From NCBI GenBank assembly GCA_030280995.1, contig JASXTE010000014.1, positions 29,048,150 to 29,112,149 on the forward strand: a DNA stretch of 64,000 nt, written 5' to 3'. The position numbers were made by a program, and so were the translations under genes. The notes under the pieces are model-generated. The model was given only the letters and a program-made list of their open reading frames with translations. It was not told the origin of the DNA and made no database searches. The number at the start of each line of letters is the position of its first letter. Position 1 is the first letter of the stretch. Shown here piece by piece: positions 45,253 to 56,133 of the stretch. This DNA is from Hemileia vastatrix. Taxonomy: Eukaryota > Basidiomycota > Pucciniomycetes > Pucciniales > Zaghouaniaceae.

Positions 45253-46041
45253 GCGGGGCCTCTTGTTAATTTGACTTCCAAAAATGTGGCAGAACTTTTG
45301 AATAAGGAATTGGTGTTTAGGTATGGGTTGATGAAGTTGGTGACTGTTGATGGTGGGCCAGAGTTTTGAGCTGAATTAAAAAAGGCAGTGACAAGTATTG
45401 GTTTTAAAGTCAGAGTGGCTAAACCTTATTATCCTGAAGCTGAAGACATGTTTGAAAGAGGCTATCAAGTTATCAAGAATGCTTTGGTTAGAATGTGTGG
45501 AGATAGTGCTAAACTAGAGGCATTATTTATCCTTGGTGATATTTGCTGATAAGGTCACTGTGAAAAGGACAACTGTCTATTCCCCTTATGAATTAATTTT
45601 TGGGAAGAAAGCTGTTCTACCAGTGGATTTGGAAGCTGTCTTTTATCTTGGAATTGATTGGGATGATGTGTGCTCAACAGAAGATTTGCTCTGTGCCAGG
45701 ATGCAACAGTTGGAATGTAGAGAGCAATTGCAAGAGAAGGCATACTCTAGAATGATGAAGATAAGAAATCAATCTGTCAGATACTGGGACAAGAAGTTGG
45801 CTGATTGACTCAGGAATTCTTTTAAACATAGTTGTTTGGTTTTGGTGTATAATAGAAGTTTGGAGAGTCAGTGGAAAAAATGTTTTCTGACAGATGGAAT
45901 GGACCTTACAGAGTCAGATCATAGGTGACTGGAGGCTCTTATGTTTTGAAGGAGTTAGATGGTGCAGTCTTTACAAAGAGATTGGCTGCTGATCAGAAGA
46001 ACAGATTTTAACCAAGAGGCACTAGAAGTGAAGAAGATTAA
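45253..46041 (+). pseudogene. Element C pol, right part (integrase end), broken
   Basis: Continues the integrase interrupted at 31788: LTSKNVAELLNKE, TVDGGPEF followed by a stop, YYPEAEDMFERGYQV, then the frame 45533-45808 with YSPYELIFGKKAVLPVD and NQSVRYWDKKLAD. The end (VTGGSYVLKELDGAV, PRGTRSEED) runs to TAA at 46039-46041. Several stops and one frameshift break it. Confidence 0.85.
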
Positions 46042-46768
46042 CTCCTTAATGAGGATTAACTATGGACCATTCTTTCATTTTTGATTTTGATGATGCTGTG
46101 AATATGTTTTGTTGGTAACTTTTTTAGAAGGTACCATTGGGTGGGGCTTCTAGATTTTATTTTGGCAAGCGTGGGGGTAACTGGTGAGCTGCCTGCTCTG
46201 TAGAACAGTTACAACAGATTGTCTGTTTCCAACCACTTCCCTTATTTTTTTTGAATCATAGCATTGTTTTGTCTTCACAGGTTTTAGTTCTCAATGAATT
46301 TAAACTGGCTATTCTTTTGGTCTTCAAGTGCTAAACTCTTCACACTTATTAGTTTTGGTTTGTTTTTTTGGATGTTGTGTTTTTTTAGAAGGTACCCAGG
46401 GGGGGCTTTTAAATTTTATTTTGGCAAGTGTGGGGGTAACTGATGAGCTGGCTTCTCTGTAGAACTGTTACCCTATAATGTCTGTTTTAAGTTTTTGTTT
46501 GTCCTAATTAAATCCTAGTTCTGGTTTTTTTTATTCAGGTTTTAAGTGCATCAAGACTTCAAACTGATCACTGTAGTCAGTTCATCCAGACTGTAAACTG
46601 AAAAATGGTGCAGTCCCCCAAGACTATAAACTTAGGATTGTTTCATGGTTGAGACCTTCAGGACTATAAACTGAAAATGTGGTGTTGGTCTAATTCTGGA
46701 AGAGTAGAATGAGATGTTTTTGTTGATAAGAGTCCTGTTGGAATTTGTCTTTATGGTGGGCAATCAAT
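46042..46768 (+). other. Element C 3' noncoding region, left part
   Basis: It begins with a class I motif at the pol stop (CTTAATGAGGATTAACTATG). Two class II hairpins follow at about 46174-46214 (degenerate) and 46433-46474 (GGGGTAACTG with a weakened partner). Class I copies with AGTC-CCCCAA-GACT then ATAAACT lie near 46610. The class III hairpins and antisense gene 2 found in B and F are absent, indicating a deletion. AATCAAT at 46762-46768 is repeated at 52672-52678, across element E. Confidence 0.75.
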
Positions 46769-47537
46769 ATTGAAGACCCAGTGTCTTTTAATTTATTAAT
46801 TGTAATTCAACTGTTAGTAATATCTCCACGCTGCTAGAATATTTATCAATCACCTGTCCCCAGTGATTGATGAATGGGCAGCGATATTAACGTAAGACAA
46901 ATAATAATTAAATGAATTAAAATAGAGAGAGAAAAATGATTTATTATGATCAATCAGTTTTCAGTGGAAAGAAAAGAAATACGAGATTGGATCGCATTGA
47001 CATAGAACAGAGAGTAAACTATAACAAATTATATACCTTTTAATTTATTAATTGTAATCCAACTGTTAATAATATCTCCACGCTGCTAGAATATTTATCA
47101 ATCACCTAAAATCATACCATGATTAGTTATCAGTGAAAACAAATATAGTACACCAATAATACCTGTCCCCAGTGATTGATGAATGGGCAGAGATATTAAC
47201 GTAAGACAAATAATAATTAAATGAATTAAAATAGAGAGAGAAAAATGATTTATTATGATCAATCAGTTTTCAGTGCAAAGAAAAGCAATACAAGATTTGA
47301 TAGGTAACAAGTACAAACTCTATCAACTATATATAATCTCATACTATAACTTTTCACCCTTACTAACAGATCACAACATAAATCTATACTCGTACTAAAT
47401 CTAGCATTGTGTTGAGCATGTGTAGAAGATGTAGGAACTTGACCACCTATCCAGACGCATTCTTCAAATCTAGTATCGTGTTGAGCATGTGTAGAAGATG
47501 TAGGAACTTGACAGCCTATCCAGGCACATTCTTCAAT
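46769..47537 (-). repeat. Element E 3' LTR (in element sense)
   Basis: Contains two copies of a block with CTTTTAATTTATTAATTGTA and CTCCACGCTGCTAGAATATT, and two copies of GTGTTGAGCATGTGTAGAAG near its right end. The pol stop codon lies about 20 bp inside the LTR. Confidence 0.9.
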
Positions 47538-50500
47538 ACCCCCCCTGCTTCACACATGATAAGATTTAAAAGTCTTTTGTAATTTTCATATTGTATGCGA
47601 GGTTTTTGTTTAGTAAACATGTCTGCCAACATATCATGAGTTGGACAATAGACAATATGAAGTTCATTTTGTTTTACCTTTTGCCTTAACCAGTGATAGC
47701 GAACATCAATATTTTTGGACCACTCATTAATTTGAGCTTCTTTAGATAGAAATATTGCACGGCTATTATCACAAAACAACTCAGGAGCATTGATACTACT
47801 TAGAATTTGAGGAGTGTGGAAAGAAATATTTAGTGAGAGAAATAGCTTTGAGATCCAAATTAGCGTTTTTGCACAATCACACATAGGAATATATTCCGCC
47901 TCTGTAACAGAAAGGGTGACTACCTTCTGACGTCGACTTTGCCAGGAAATAGGACTATTGTTCAAAAGAATGACATAACCCGTGATAGAACATCTTGTAG
48001 ATTTGCAATTGGCATAATCAGCATCACTGTACAATTGGAATAAAATGTTTTCTTCATTTCTTTTATACTTTAGACCTACAGACTTATTGGTAACTACATA
48101 CTGAAGAAGTTTAAGAGCAAGCTTCCAATGAGTCGGTGAATGATTAGCATTAAACTTTGACAGGGCATTCAGTGCTTGACAAATATCAGGTCTAGTTGAG
48201 ACTGCTAGATAATTGAGTGAGCCAATTAATTCTTGGTACAGGTCATTCTTTCCATCTTGAGTTTCCTGGGGTGATGGATCAAGCAAAACACAGCCAACAG
48301 GAAGAGGAGTTGACAATTTTTTACAGTCACCAATATCAAAACGTCTTGCTAACTCATCAACATACGATTCTTGACTAAGGGTATTAAAGTCATCAAGATA
48401 AGTAATTTTGATACCAAGATGATGTGTTGGCTTGTCCGTCCATTTCACTTTAAAATTTTCAATTAAGTCATTGTGAAGTTTTTTAACAAGATAAGGATTT
48501 TTTGAGAAAACTAAACCATCATCCACATGAAGATGTATAAAAATGAATTTATCATTCTTCTGAAATATAAAAAGTGACTCATCACCCTCAGCTTTGGTAA
48601 AATTTAGTTGATTCATGACAGCAACAAATTTTTCTTTCCATTGCCGAGGTGCCTGCCTGGTGCCATACAAAGATTTACGGAGTTTCCATACTTTATCCTT
48701 CCCTCCTTGTTCATAACCCTTTACTTGAGTAACATACACATCATCTTTCATGACACCATGAAAGAAGGCCCTTGAGATATCAAACTGAGAAACAGACCAG
48801 TTCCTAGCAGTGGCAAAGGACATTAACAATCTGAAAGTTTCAGTGCGTCCAACAGAGGCATAGGTCTCCCCATAGTCAATACCCTCCTTTTGAAAATTAC
48901 CTAGTGCTACCCAACGAGCTTTATATCTAATGACCCTGCCAAGTTCATCCTTCTTTTTTGAAAAAACCCATGTACCCCCTATAACTTTCATGCCCTGTTT
49001 CTTTGTGACTAGATCACCCACATTATGTTCACAGAGAGATTCATACTTGGTATCCATGGCTTCTTTCCATAACTTAGCTTCAGGACTACACAAAGCTTGT
49101 TTATAGGTAGGATTATCTGGTGGGAAGCTGGCAGCAAAGCCATAGTAAGATGGAGGCCTTCGTTGTCTAACTTGTCTCCCTTGAGTCGGAAAGGATTGGT
49201 TAAGAGTTGAATCCTCATCTTTGATATCATCAGAGTTGGAAAGTGGAGATTCTTCTTCTGATGAAAATTCAGGTGTAACCTGTCGCATAATTACTTTTAG
49301 TCGTTGAGGATTTTTGGAAGATTTCTCAACAGCATCACTCTCTGATAACTCCAAAGCTTCTCCCGGGACAAAGATTTGCTCAGGAGTTATAGAATTTGAT
49401 TCAGACGGTAAACTAATAGGTACATTGACACTTGTAGAGGTAGGAATTACAGTAGTATTAACTCCATTAGCTGGAAGAAGAACATAATCTGGTACCTGCA
49501 GTATTGAACCCATTTCATTGAAATAATTTTTTGATTCAAAAACATCAATATTCCAAGAGATAAAAATTTTCCTAAGCTTTTGATCATATAGCCTATAACT
49601 TTTAGAGTTCTGTTCATAACCAACAATAGCACACTCGGTACCTCTTGGTTGAAACTTCTGTGTTTGATCTTCTTTTGCAACATATCTTATAGCCAGTGAA
49701 CCAAATTGTCTAATAAAGCTATAATCAGCTCTATGACCTCCTTCACAAGGCATATAATCATTAACAACTTCTTGAGGAGTTCGTGATTTCAATTTAGAAT
49801 GTGGAAGAAGATTCAACAAGTAATTGCAGCTTATTGCACATTCACCCCAAATGCAGGATGGACAGGCTGAGTCAATAAGCATAGTACAGATTTTATCAAT
49901 CAGAGTTTTATTAAGTCTTTCAGAAACTGAGTTATGCTGAGGTGTTCGGGCTGGTGCCTGTTCATGAGTAATAGCACTTTTGTTCAAATGATCAACAAAA
50001 ATATTGCTACCATACTCTCCACCCCTATCACATTTCAAGAATTTAATTTTTCGTTCAAGTTTATTCTCAACATCAGCTTGATATTTCAAAAACTTGGAAA
50101 AAACCTCAGATTTGCATTTCATAAGAAAAATAGTAGAAAAACGTGTGCAATCATCAATAAAGGTCACAATAAATCTATGGCCACCAATAGAGGGAGGATC
50201 AATCGGTCCTATAACATCGGAATGAATTTGAAACAACGGGACAGAGGCTCTTGGAAAGGTAGAAAGAAAAGGTATCTTCACGATTTTTCCTTTTGAACAT
50301 GTCACAAAACTGAATTTTTCATCAACAAAATCAATATCCTTTGACCTAAGAAATGTCCGAGTAGATTTGACATTAAGATGTCCTAGCTGTTGATGCCATT
50401 GATACAAGGTTAGAGTCATGGTTGTGATCATTAAAGCTTGATTATTTACATACCATAAGTTGTGTTTTTGGCCTTTCCGAGTGAGTTTTACAACAAGCTG

Positions 50501-50752
50501 ACAGCTGGAGTTAACAACTTGTGTCTCATTAGGCTCAAAGTTCACACTGTAGCCCATATGATTCAATTTATTAACTGAGATTAAATTTGCCGAAATATCA
50601 TTGACAACAAGCACATTCTTGAGTGTTAGATGAGGACTGATAGAAAAATCACCAGCGTAGTCAGCAGTCAACACCTGAGATCCAGCCGTGTCGATATTGA
50701 TAGTGGAGGCTAGTTTCGTAACATTTGACAGCAGTTGTTTATCTTTGACCAT
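47516..50752 (-). CDS. pol: Element E Pol: protease, integrase, RT and RNase H (1078 residues from first ATG)
   Basis: The frame is open upstream of the ATG at 50752 back to a TAG at 50821-50819, and those codons encode the protease active site (YILDSGATSHM), so the ATG is not the true start. The GAG-pre-integrase zinc region has HQQLGH and FVTCSKGK, where the first of the two Cys appears as Phe. The integrase core shows HSDVIGP, KCDRGGEYG and SVSERLNKTL. RT has VSQFDISRAFFHGVMKDDVYV, LYGTRQAPRQWKEKF and LHVDDGLVF, then RNase H (YSDADYANCKSTRCSITGY, SVTEAEYIPM). It ends CEAGGVLKNVPG. The CAGGGGGGG codons near the end double as the PPT. Confidence 0.92.
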   Translation of the reverse strand: MVKDKQLLSNVTKLASTINIDTAGSQVLTADYAGDFSISPHLTLKNVLVVNDISANLISVNKLNHMGYSVNFEPNETQVVNSSCQLVVKLTRKGQKHNLWYVNNQALMITTMTLTLYQWHQQLGHLNVKSTRTFLRSKDIDFVDEKFSFVTCSKGKIVKIPFLSTFPRASVPLFQIHSDVIGPIDPPSIGGHRFIVTFIDDCTRFSTIFLMKCKSEVFSKFLKYQADVENKLERKIKFLKCDRGGEYGSNIFVDHLNKSAITHEQAPARTPQHNSVSERLNKTLIDKICTMLIDSACPSCIWGECAISCNYLLNLLPHSKLKSRTPQEVVNDYMPCEGGHRADYSFIRQFGSLAIRYVAKEDQTQKFQPRGTECAIVGYEQNSKSYRLYDQKLRKIFISWNIDVFESKNYFNEMGSILQVPDYVLLPANGVNTTVIPTSTSVNVPISLPSESNSITPEQIFVPGEALELSESDAVEKSSKNPQRLKVIMRQVTPEFSSEEESPLSNSDDIKDEDSTLNQSFPTQGRQVRQRRPPSYYGFAASFPPDNPTYKQALCSPEAKLWKEAMDTKYESLCEHNVGDLVTKKQGMKVIGGTWVFSKKKDELGRVIRYKARWVALGNFQKEGIDYGETYASVGRTETFRLLMSFATARNWSVSQFDISRAFFHGVMKDDVYVTQVKGYEQGGKDKVWKLRKSLYGTRQAPRQWKEKFVAVMNQLNFTKAEGDESLFIFQKNDKFIFIHLHVDDGLVFSKNPYLVKKLHNDLIENFKVKWTDKPTHHLGIKITYLDDFNTLSQESYVDELARRFDIGDCKKLSTPLPVGCVLLDPSPQETQDGKNDLYQELIGSLNYLAVSTRPDICQALNALSKFNANHSPTHWKLALKLLQYVVTNKSVGLKYKRNEENILFQLYSDADYANCKSTRCSITGYVILLNNSPISWQSRRQKVVTLSVTEAEYIPMCDCAKTLIWISKLFLSLNISFHTPQILSSINAPELFCDNSRAIFLSKEAQINEWSKNIDVRYHWLRQKVKQNELHIVYCPTHDMLADMFTKQKPRIQYENYKRLLNLIMCEAGGVLKNVPG

Positions 50753-50818
50753 ATGGGAAGTTGCGCCTGAATCAAGAATATAACATGTGGTATTCTCCTT
50801 TAATCCTGCTAAATATGT

Positions 50819-51679
50819 CTACTCCTCGTGTTCTTGTTCAGTAACTAAAGAGACAGACTCAGTAGTTTTGTTGGCAGTCTTTGCTTTATCATTTTTTGAG
50901 TGAGATGGAATTTTCAGCTTCTTCAACTCCTCACGCAATTGAGTGATACAGTTTTCATCACTATGGCCAGTGTGACCCAAAAGACACTTCAGATTTTTTT
51001 TACTCTTTTTATCGGGTGAAGTTTGTTGTTGTGAGTTTTTCTTTTTAGACTGAGCCTTAAGAGCATTAGCATTATCTGTTACATCGGTGTCACACAATTG
51101 TCGATTTGCCTCAGACTTAAGGCTATCATAGACTTGCTCAAGAGTAAGATTTTTAAAATTTTGAAAAAGATTTTGAGTGATTCCCAGCATAGATTCATGT
51201 TGAACACTCTTGATCAGAATCATCGCAATTATTTTTGAGGAAATAACTAGCTCCAAATCACTGGATGTGCTATCAAATAATAAGCTTTCTATTTCTTCAA
51301 ACTTTCCAAGATGTTCTCTTAGAGAAGAAACACCATCCCACTTTAAATAAACCAAATGGTCTAAAAGATCAGACACTGTTGATGCGTTTCCTTCACCATA
51401 ATCTGACAAAATTTTTTGATACGCAAGATAGGTAGATTTTGCCTTGGAGATGAGTAAAGAATCCCTAGGACTGACCGCATTGATAAGAATAAGTTGGGAT
51501 TTGGATTCGCCCTTACGCCAATCATTGGAGTCAACATCAGTGGGTTTACTGGCACACTTTATATGATGTTTTAAGTCGATAGAATCAAAGTAAAACTCTA
51601 TCATTGATTTCCACAATGACACATTACTGGAGGTGAGAACCGGTACTCTCAATAATTTATCTTTTGACTGATCAGACAT
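50819..51679 (-). CDS. gag: Element E Gag (286 residues)
   Basis: A copia-type Gag: LTSSNVSLWKSMIEFYF near the N-terminus, then LLDHLVYLKWDGVSSLREHL and a helical body. The zinc knuckle reads KCLLGHTGHSDENC, one residue short of CX2CX4HX4C: the second Cys codon has been deleted in frame. A Lys-rich tail follows and the frame ends at TAG 50821-50819. The pol frame continues in the same register after this stop, so Gag-Pol would need readthrough, or the stop is a mutation. The start is the first ATG after a 154-bp leader. Confidence 0.9.
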   Translation of the reverse strand: MSDQSKDKLLRVPVLTSSNVSLWKSMIEFYFDSIDLKHHIKCASKPTDVDSNDWRKGESKSQLILINAVSPRDSLLISKAKSTYLAYQKILSDYGEGNASTVSDLLDHLVYLKWDGVSSLREHLGKFEEIESLLFDSTSSDLELVISSKIIAMILIKSVQHESMLGITQNLFQNFKNLTLEQVYDSLKSEANRQLCDTDVTDNANALKAQSKKKNSQQQTSPDKKSKKNLKCLLGHTGHSDENCITQLREELKKLKIPSHSKNDKAKTANKTTESVSLVTEQEHEE

Positions 51680-51833
51680 ATTTGAGAAACCGTAGGGCTG
51701 TATTGGATCAGGCAGAGATGTAGACGCAGGTCAATATGTAGAGGCTGATGATGTACTATCCAAAGCAGCAGAGGGAGAATTAGGTAGGTTGTCACTCAAA
51801 GAGCTCATAAAGCTCTTTTCAGACTTTTAATCT

Positions 51834-52671
51834 ATTGAAGACCCAGTGTCTTTTAATTTATTAATCGTAATCCGACTGTTAGTAATATCTCCACGCTGCT
51901 AGAATATTTATCAATCACCTTTTAATTTATTAATTGTAATCCGACTGTTAGTAATATCTCCACGCTGCTAGAATATTTATCAATCACCTGTCCCCAGTGA
52001 TTGATGAATGGGCAGCGATATTAACGTAAGACAAATAATAATTAAATGAATTAAAATAGAGAGAGAAAAATGATTTATTATGATCAATCAGTTTTCAGTG
52101 GAAAGAAAAGAAATACAAGATTGGATTGCATTGACATAGAACAGAGAGTAAACTATAACAAATTATATACCTTTTAATTTATTAATTTTAATCCGACTGT
52201 TAGTAATATCTCCACGCTGCTAGAATATTTATCAATCACCTAAAATCATACCATGATTAGTTATCAGTGAAAACAAATATAGTACACCAATAATACCTGT
52301 CCCCAGTGATTGATGAATGGGCAGAGATATTAACGTAAGACGAATAATAATTAAATGAATTAAAATAGAGAGAGAAAAATGATTTATTATGATCAATCAG
52401 TTTTTAGTGGAAAGAAAAGCAATACAAGATTTGATAGGTAACAAGTACAAACTCTATCAACTATATATAATCTCATACTATAACTATTCACCCTTACTAA
52501 CAGATCACAACATAAATCTATACTCGTACTAAATCTAGCATTGTGTTGAGCATGTGTAGAAGATGTAGGAACTTGACCACCTATCCAGACGCATTCTTCA
52601 AATCTAGTATCGTGTTGAGCATGTGTAGAAGATGTAGGAACTTGACAGCCTATCCAGGCGCATTCTTCAAT
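51834..52671 (-). repeat. Element E 5' LTR (in element sense)
   Basis: Matches 46769-47537 but is 69 bp longer, because the block with CTCCACGCTGCTAGAATATT is present three times (two of them in direct tandem at about 51848-51990). The interval 51680-51833 between it and gag is the leader; no familiar primer binding site was recognised there. Confidence 0.9.
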
Positions 52672-54302
52672 AATCAATTGGGTGGTGGTGTTTTAATGGT
52701 TCCCACATTGTAATCATCACTTTTTAAATAGTTATGAACTGGCAATTCATCAGTTTAAAATTTTGTTTTGAGAAGCATTTTTTTTACCATCAGAAGGACC
52801 TGGTATGGTAGAGATAGTGGATTTAGTGGTTTTGGAACTCTTTTTGAAAGGGTGTTATGGTAAGGTAAACTCTTACAGTCGCCTTGCTGTAAGCAGAATC
52901 CGGAGGAGATATGTGGATTTAGCTGAAAACCCCGTCCTTCCAATAAAATAACAAAGTAGGTGTTCTAAATCACTAAGCTAACCAATCTACTTGGATCTGA
53001 TTGATAAAAATAATGAAACTCTAAAATAATTAACGCTTATTGAGATTTAAAGAAAGTGGCTGTTGATAAAGAAATACTGATAACAACAATTAAGGTGTAC
53101 CAGTGAAAGATCTGTAAAGATTGACTTTTATGTTTTTATAATATTTTAAATTTATATGAGACAGCAATAATCAAGTCCCAGCAATGAAGACCTTTCTAAA
53201 GATACCCTGTATGAAGTGTGATTTAAATTGTTGAGTTGTATTTCTAAAATGTTATGTAAAAAATAATAATGTTATAAGGGTATTACAAGTTATTTTAATT
53301 TGTTGAGTAATAAAAAATGAGACTGTGGTAGTTAATGATTAAGCTGTATGATGTGTCCCCCTCTCTCAATTTCGAGTTTGAGAAGCGCTTAAGTATTCCC
53401 AGTCACGTGCCTAAGTTTTCCCCTCCAGAGCTCTTCCAGAGTCAATCCGGAGCCCGTACGGAGTCAAAGCGGAGTCCGTACGGAGTCCGTACGGAGTCGA
53501 AACGGAGTCCGTCCGGACTTCCGGACTCAAATTAGAACCTTAAAACCATAATAAAAAATCTAGAAAAATTACACATAATAGAGCTACTTCCCCTTTACCT
53601 ACCAAACTAATTTTCGTAGTCGGCGCAGCTCTAATTACCCTGTGAAAATTCATCAAAGTTAAGTAATTTTTGAAAACGTAAATATTTCTATAAAACTTTA
53701 AAATTCATTTAAAAATATAAGAAAAATAGTAAAAATTCTGGGAAAATTTCCCAAGGTTCTTGAGTGTCTCGACTTAATACTTATAAATTTTTTAGACCGT
53801 AAAAATAAGTTTTCTCCGTAAAATAAATTGTTTTCGTGTAGGCATTCGCTCGTGACCAATTTCTTCATATTTTAAACTCCAATAAATTAAATAAAACCCT
53901 TTTATAAAAAATAATAACGCCAATCTTGCACGCCGTAATAACTCCAGTTACATATTTAGGTGCCGTACTAAACTTTAGGCTACCACAGTGTAACTTGTTT
54001 ATTAATCTGGGTATCAAGATGGAAGGCCTAGATCTTTTGGTTTTGCTGGAAGAAGGGTCAGGTTGAGAAGGAGGTGAATCTGTTGCAGATTATAATGGAC
54101 CAGGTCTGGAGCAAGATTTCTTTCTGGAATAGCAGGCATCATAAGCAGATCTGTATGGATGAATTGTGGGTGTTATGGTATAGATGGGGTTATGGTCAAT
54201 ACATTATTGACAGGGACCTCTTTCACAGATTGATTTTAAAAAATGTGTGAAAATTGTGGTTTTGGTGAAAGAGAATGTCGAAATGCTCAATTGGAGGCAG
54301 GA
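52672..54302 (-). pseudogene. Element C antisense gene 1, remnant split by a solo LTR
   Basis: The minus strand of 52672-52855 and 53988-54230 matches antisense gene 1 of B and F. The right piece contains the complement of ILIPRLIK, the Pro-rich QPDPSSSKT-like part and the degenerate Cys region; the left piece contains the GPSDG junction. Stops and substitutions are frequent and the first Cys pairs are not preserved. A D-type LTR has inserted within it. 54230-54302 runs to the 3' LTR and ends in a purine-rich stretch (TTGGAGGCAGGA) that would be the PPT. Confidence 0.7.
52856..53987 (-). repeat. Solo LTR of element D type
   Basis: Reverse complement of the D LTR, from TATGGTAAGG to GGCTACCACA on the plus strand. 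GTGT at 52852-52855 and 53988-53991 is its target duplication, and the flanking sequence is continuous antisense-gene sequence once it is removed. No internal region remains, so it was left by LTR-LTR recombination. Its CG-rich block (about 53445-53525) again varies in unit number. Confidence 0.9.
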
Positions 54303-55387
54303 TGGGGTCTTCCAAAATTGGCAGAGGCCTTTTTTAGGCTGTTTGGCGCTATTTTGGTATGTCTTAATTGACATTGGTTGAATAAATAGGTGTTTTTCTG
54401 GTTTTATTCAATTATTATTGGGTTTATGGGTATGTATGTACTACCATTGGATAGCCCTGGTTTTTCTTTATATTTTATGTCTTATGACATTTTTCATATT
54501 CTAAGGTTTAAGGGGTCATTCCCTCATTTTTGATTTCTAAAAGATAGATGTTTAATTTTCTATTTTTGTGTTTTATGGGCTAACCTTAGGTCTTAGGGTT
54601 AAATGCTTAGTACCATTAAGTAGAGCTAATTTGGCTCTATATATTATGTCCCAATGTTTTCATAGCTTAATTTTGTGTTTTAAGGGTTTTAGTAGTCGTG
54701 GTAGATTTTTCTAAGTATTTTGGGCTTTATTGGAGGTTTTTGGTGGTTTTCTGGCTTCAGGGAGGGCTGTCGGCTTCTAGGCTGTCCGCCCACCTGCCTC
54801 AGTTATGGAAGGCTGGGGATTGCTTCTAGAGGGTTTTTATTCAATTTGGCTGCCAAAAGCGCCAAATTTGTTGCTGTACATGGATTCTTTAGATGGTGGT
54901 CTGTGTTTAAACACTGAATAAGACAGGTTGGGGCAACTTTAAATATCATACAACCATCCAGAAGTGATATCATTGTTCTTACTCAGTTTTCACCATTTTT
55001 TGGCCACAATTGGCCGTGTTTGTTGCAAGGTTAGTTATTCATTTAACTCAACTTTGGTAATTGGTTTCTCTGGTGTACTTTGCAACCTGAATCAATTATT
55101 ATTGCTGTTTTCTGTGCAACAAGTTCAGAGTGTTTTGTTTTTCTGGTGTGGATCTTTCTCCATTTCAGGTTTCTGGTTTTTTGGTTCTCATTGGTCTGCT
55201 ATTGGCTACTGTCTTGACTTGTAAAGCAGTCAAGAAGTGTGTTGGAAGGGGTATAGTAACAGTCTCTAATTTGCTGTAGCAAATATATCTCAGCTGGTAT
55301 TTCTCAAAGGGAAAGGGGTTTTTCTCTCCAGTTTTACTTCAACTCCCTTGGTCAAGGCCTATAGGTTGAGCTATAGGATTGTCTACA
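54303..55387 (+). repeat. Element C 3' LTR
   Basis: Begins TGGGGTCTTCC (TGTGG in other copies) and ends CTATAGGATTGTCTACA. It is a B-family LTR and differs from C's 5' LTR at many positions, fitting C's decay. ACGT follows it; ACTT precedes the 5' LTR. Confidence 0.88.
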
Positions 55388-56133
55388 ACGTAAGTTCAAG
55401 TTTTGCTTATCATCTTTTCATATTTCTTTAATACTATTTCAACCATTATATTATTAATATGAAAAATAAAAAATCATCTCAAAATTGCTGAAAGTATACA
55501 GGAGAATGTTTTGCTTTTCATAATAATAATTGGATTGTTTGTGCTTTATCTTTAATTTATTGATTTTTAAGTTTTTTAAAAGTCTATTACTTTCTGAAAT
55601 TATACAGGACAATGCTACAATTTGAAAATTAATTATTAATTTTAGTATATATTTCTAAGTCAATATATAGGTCAGAGAAATATTTTTCATTTTGTATATG
55701 TGGATATGATAATTCTGTCAATTTTTTAATATTACTAGTGTATTGGAGTTATACTTTCATAATCTTATTAATATTAAGTGTAGAGCCAAATATTGTACTT
55801 GCCGAAGGCATACAGGATAATTCTATACTCTTTATATCTATAATTTAATAGAGTACACCTTTGAAACACTTTCCTAATACTTGAAATAAAGAAAAAGCAT
55901 GTAAATCTACTTATATGTAGATATGCTAATTTTATATTTCAAATATTGAAGATAAGATAAAGTTAAAGGTATCATTGACTAATGATTGAAATACGGTCTA
56001 ATTTTTAATTTTTTTCTATTTTAAATCAAAATTTTATTCTATTAAGATCAAACCATCAATGAGTAACAATTTGAAAAAAAAATGGCCAGGAAAGAACTCT
56101 AACAATAGGTGGGCAAAAGACATTGTTACTGGT
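55388..56133. other. AT-rich spacer with a degenerate repeat of about 105 bp
   Basis: No gene. CTGAAAGTATACAGGAGAAT at 55488 recurs as CTGAAATTATACAGGACAAT at 55594 and CCGAAGGCATACAGGATAAT at 55802, spacings of 106 and 208. A related TATATGTGGATATGATAATT at 55695 recurs as TATATGTAGATATGCTAATT at 55912, spacing 217. This suggests an old tandem array with units near 105 bp. Confidence 0.5.

Larger units (their letters stand above)
46769..52671 (-). mobile_element. Element E: Ty1/copia LTR retrotransposon, almost complete
   Basis: Direct LTRs at 46769-47537 and 51834-52671 begin ATTGAAGA and end TCTTCAAT, an 8-bp terminal inverted repeat. The flanks share AATCAAT. Minus-strand gag (51679-50819) and pol (to 47516) are in one frame with a single TAG between them. 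Domain order integrase then RT then RNase H makes it Ty1/copia. Length is 5.9 kb. Damage is light: one knuckle Cys and one integrase zinc Cys are missing. It lies in element C's 3' region. Confidence 0.92.
24783..55387 (+). mobile_element. Element C: decayed B-family Ty3/gypsy element, interrupted three times
   Basis: The 5' LTR (24783-25866) and 3' LTR (54303-55387) are B-family LTRs in plus orientation, flanked by ACTT and ACGT, a 4-bp duplication with one change. The internal sequence runs PBS, gag, protease, pol, structured 3' region and antisense gene 1. Element D splits the integrase at 31788/45253, element E splits the 3' region at 46768/52672, and a solo LTR splits the antisense gene at 52856-53987. 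Removing the insertions leaves roughly 10 kb. All coding parts carry stops and frameshifts. Antisense gene 2, present in B and F, is missing. Confidence 0.85.

Noticed and set aside
46769..52671. Element E as a virus integration
   Set aside because: Domain order, LTRs and lack of an envelope gene fit an ordinary Ty1/copia retrotransposon.
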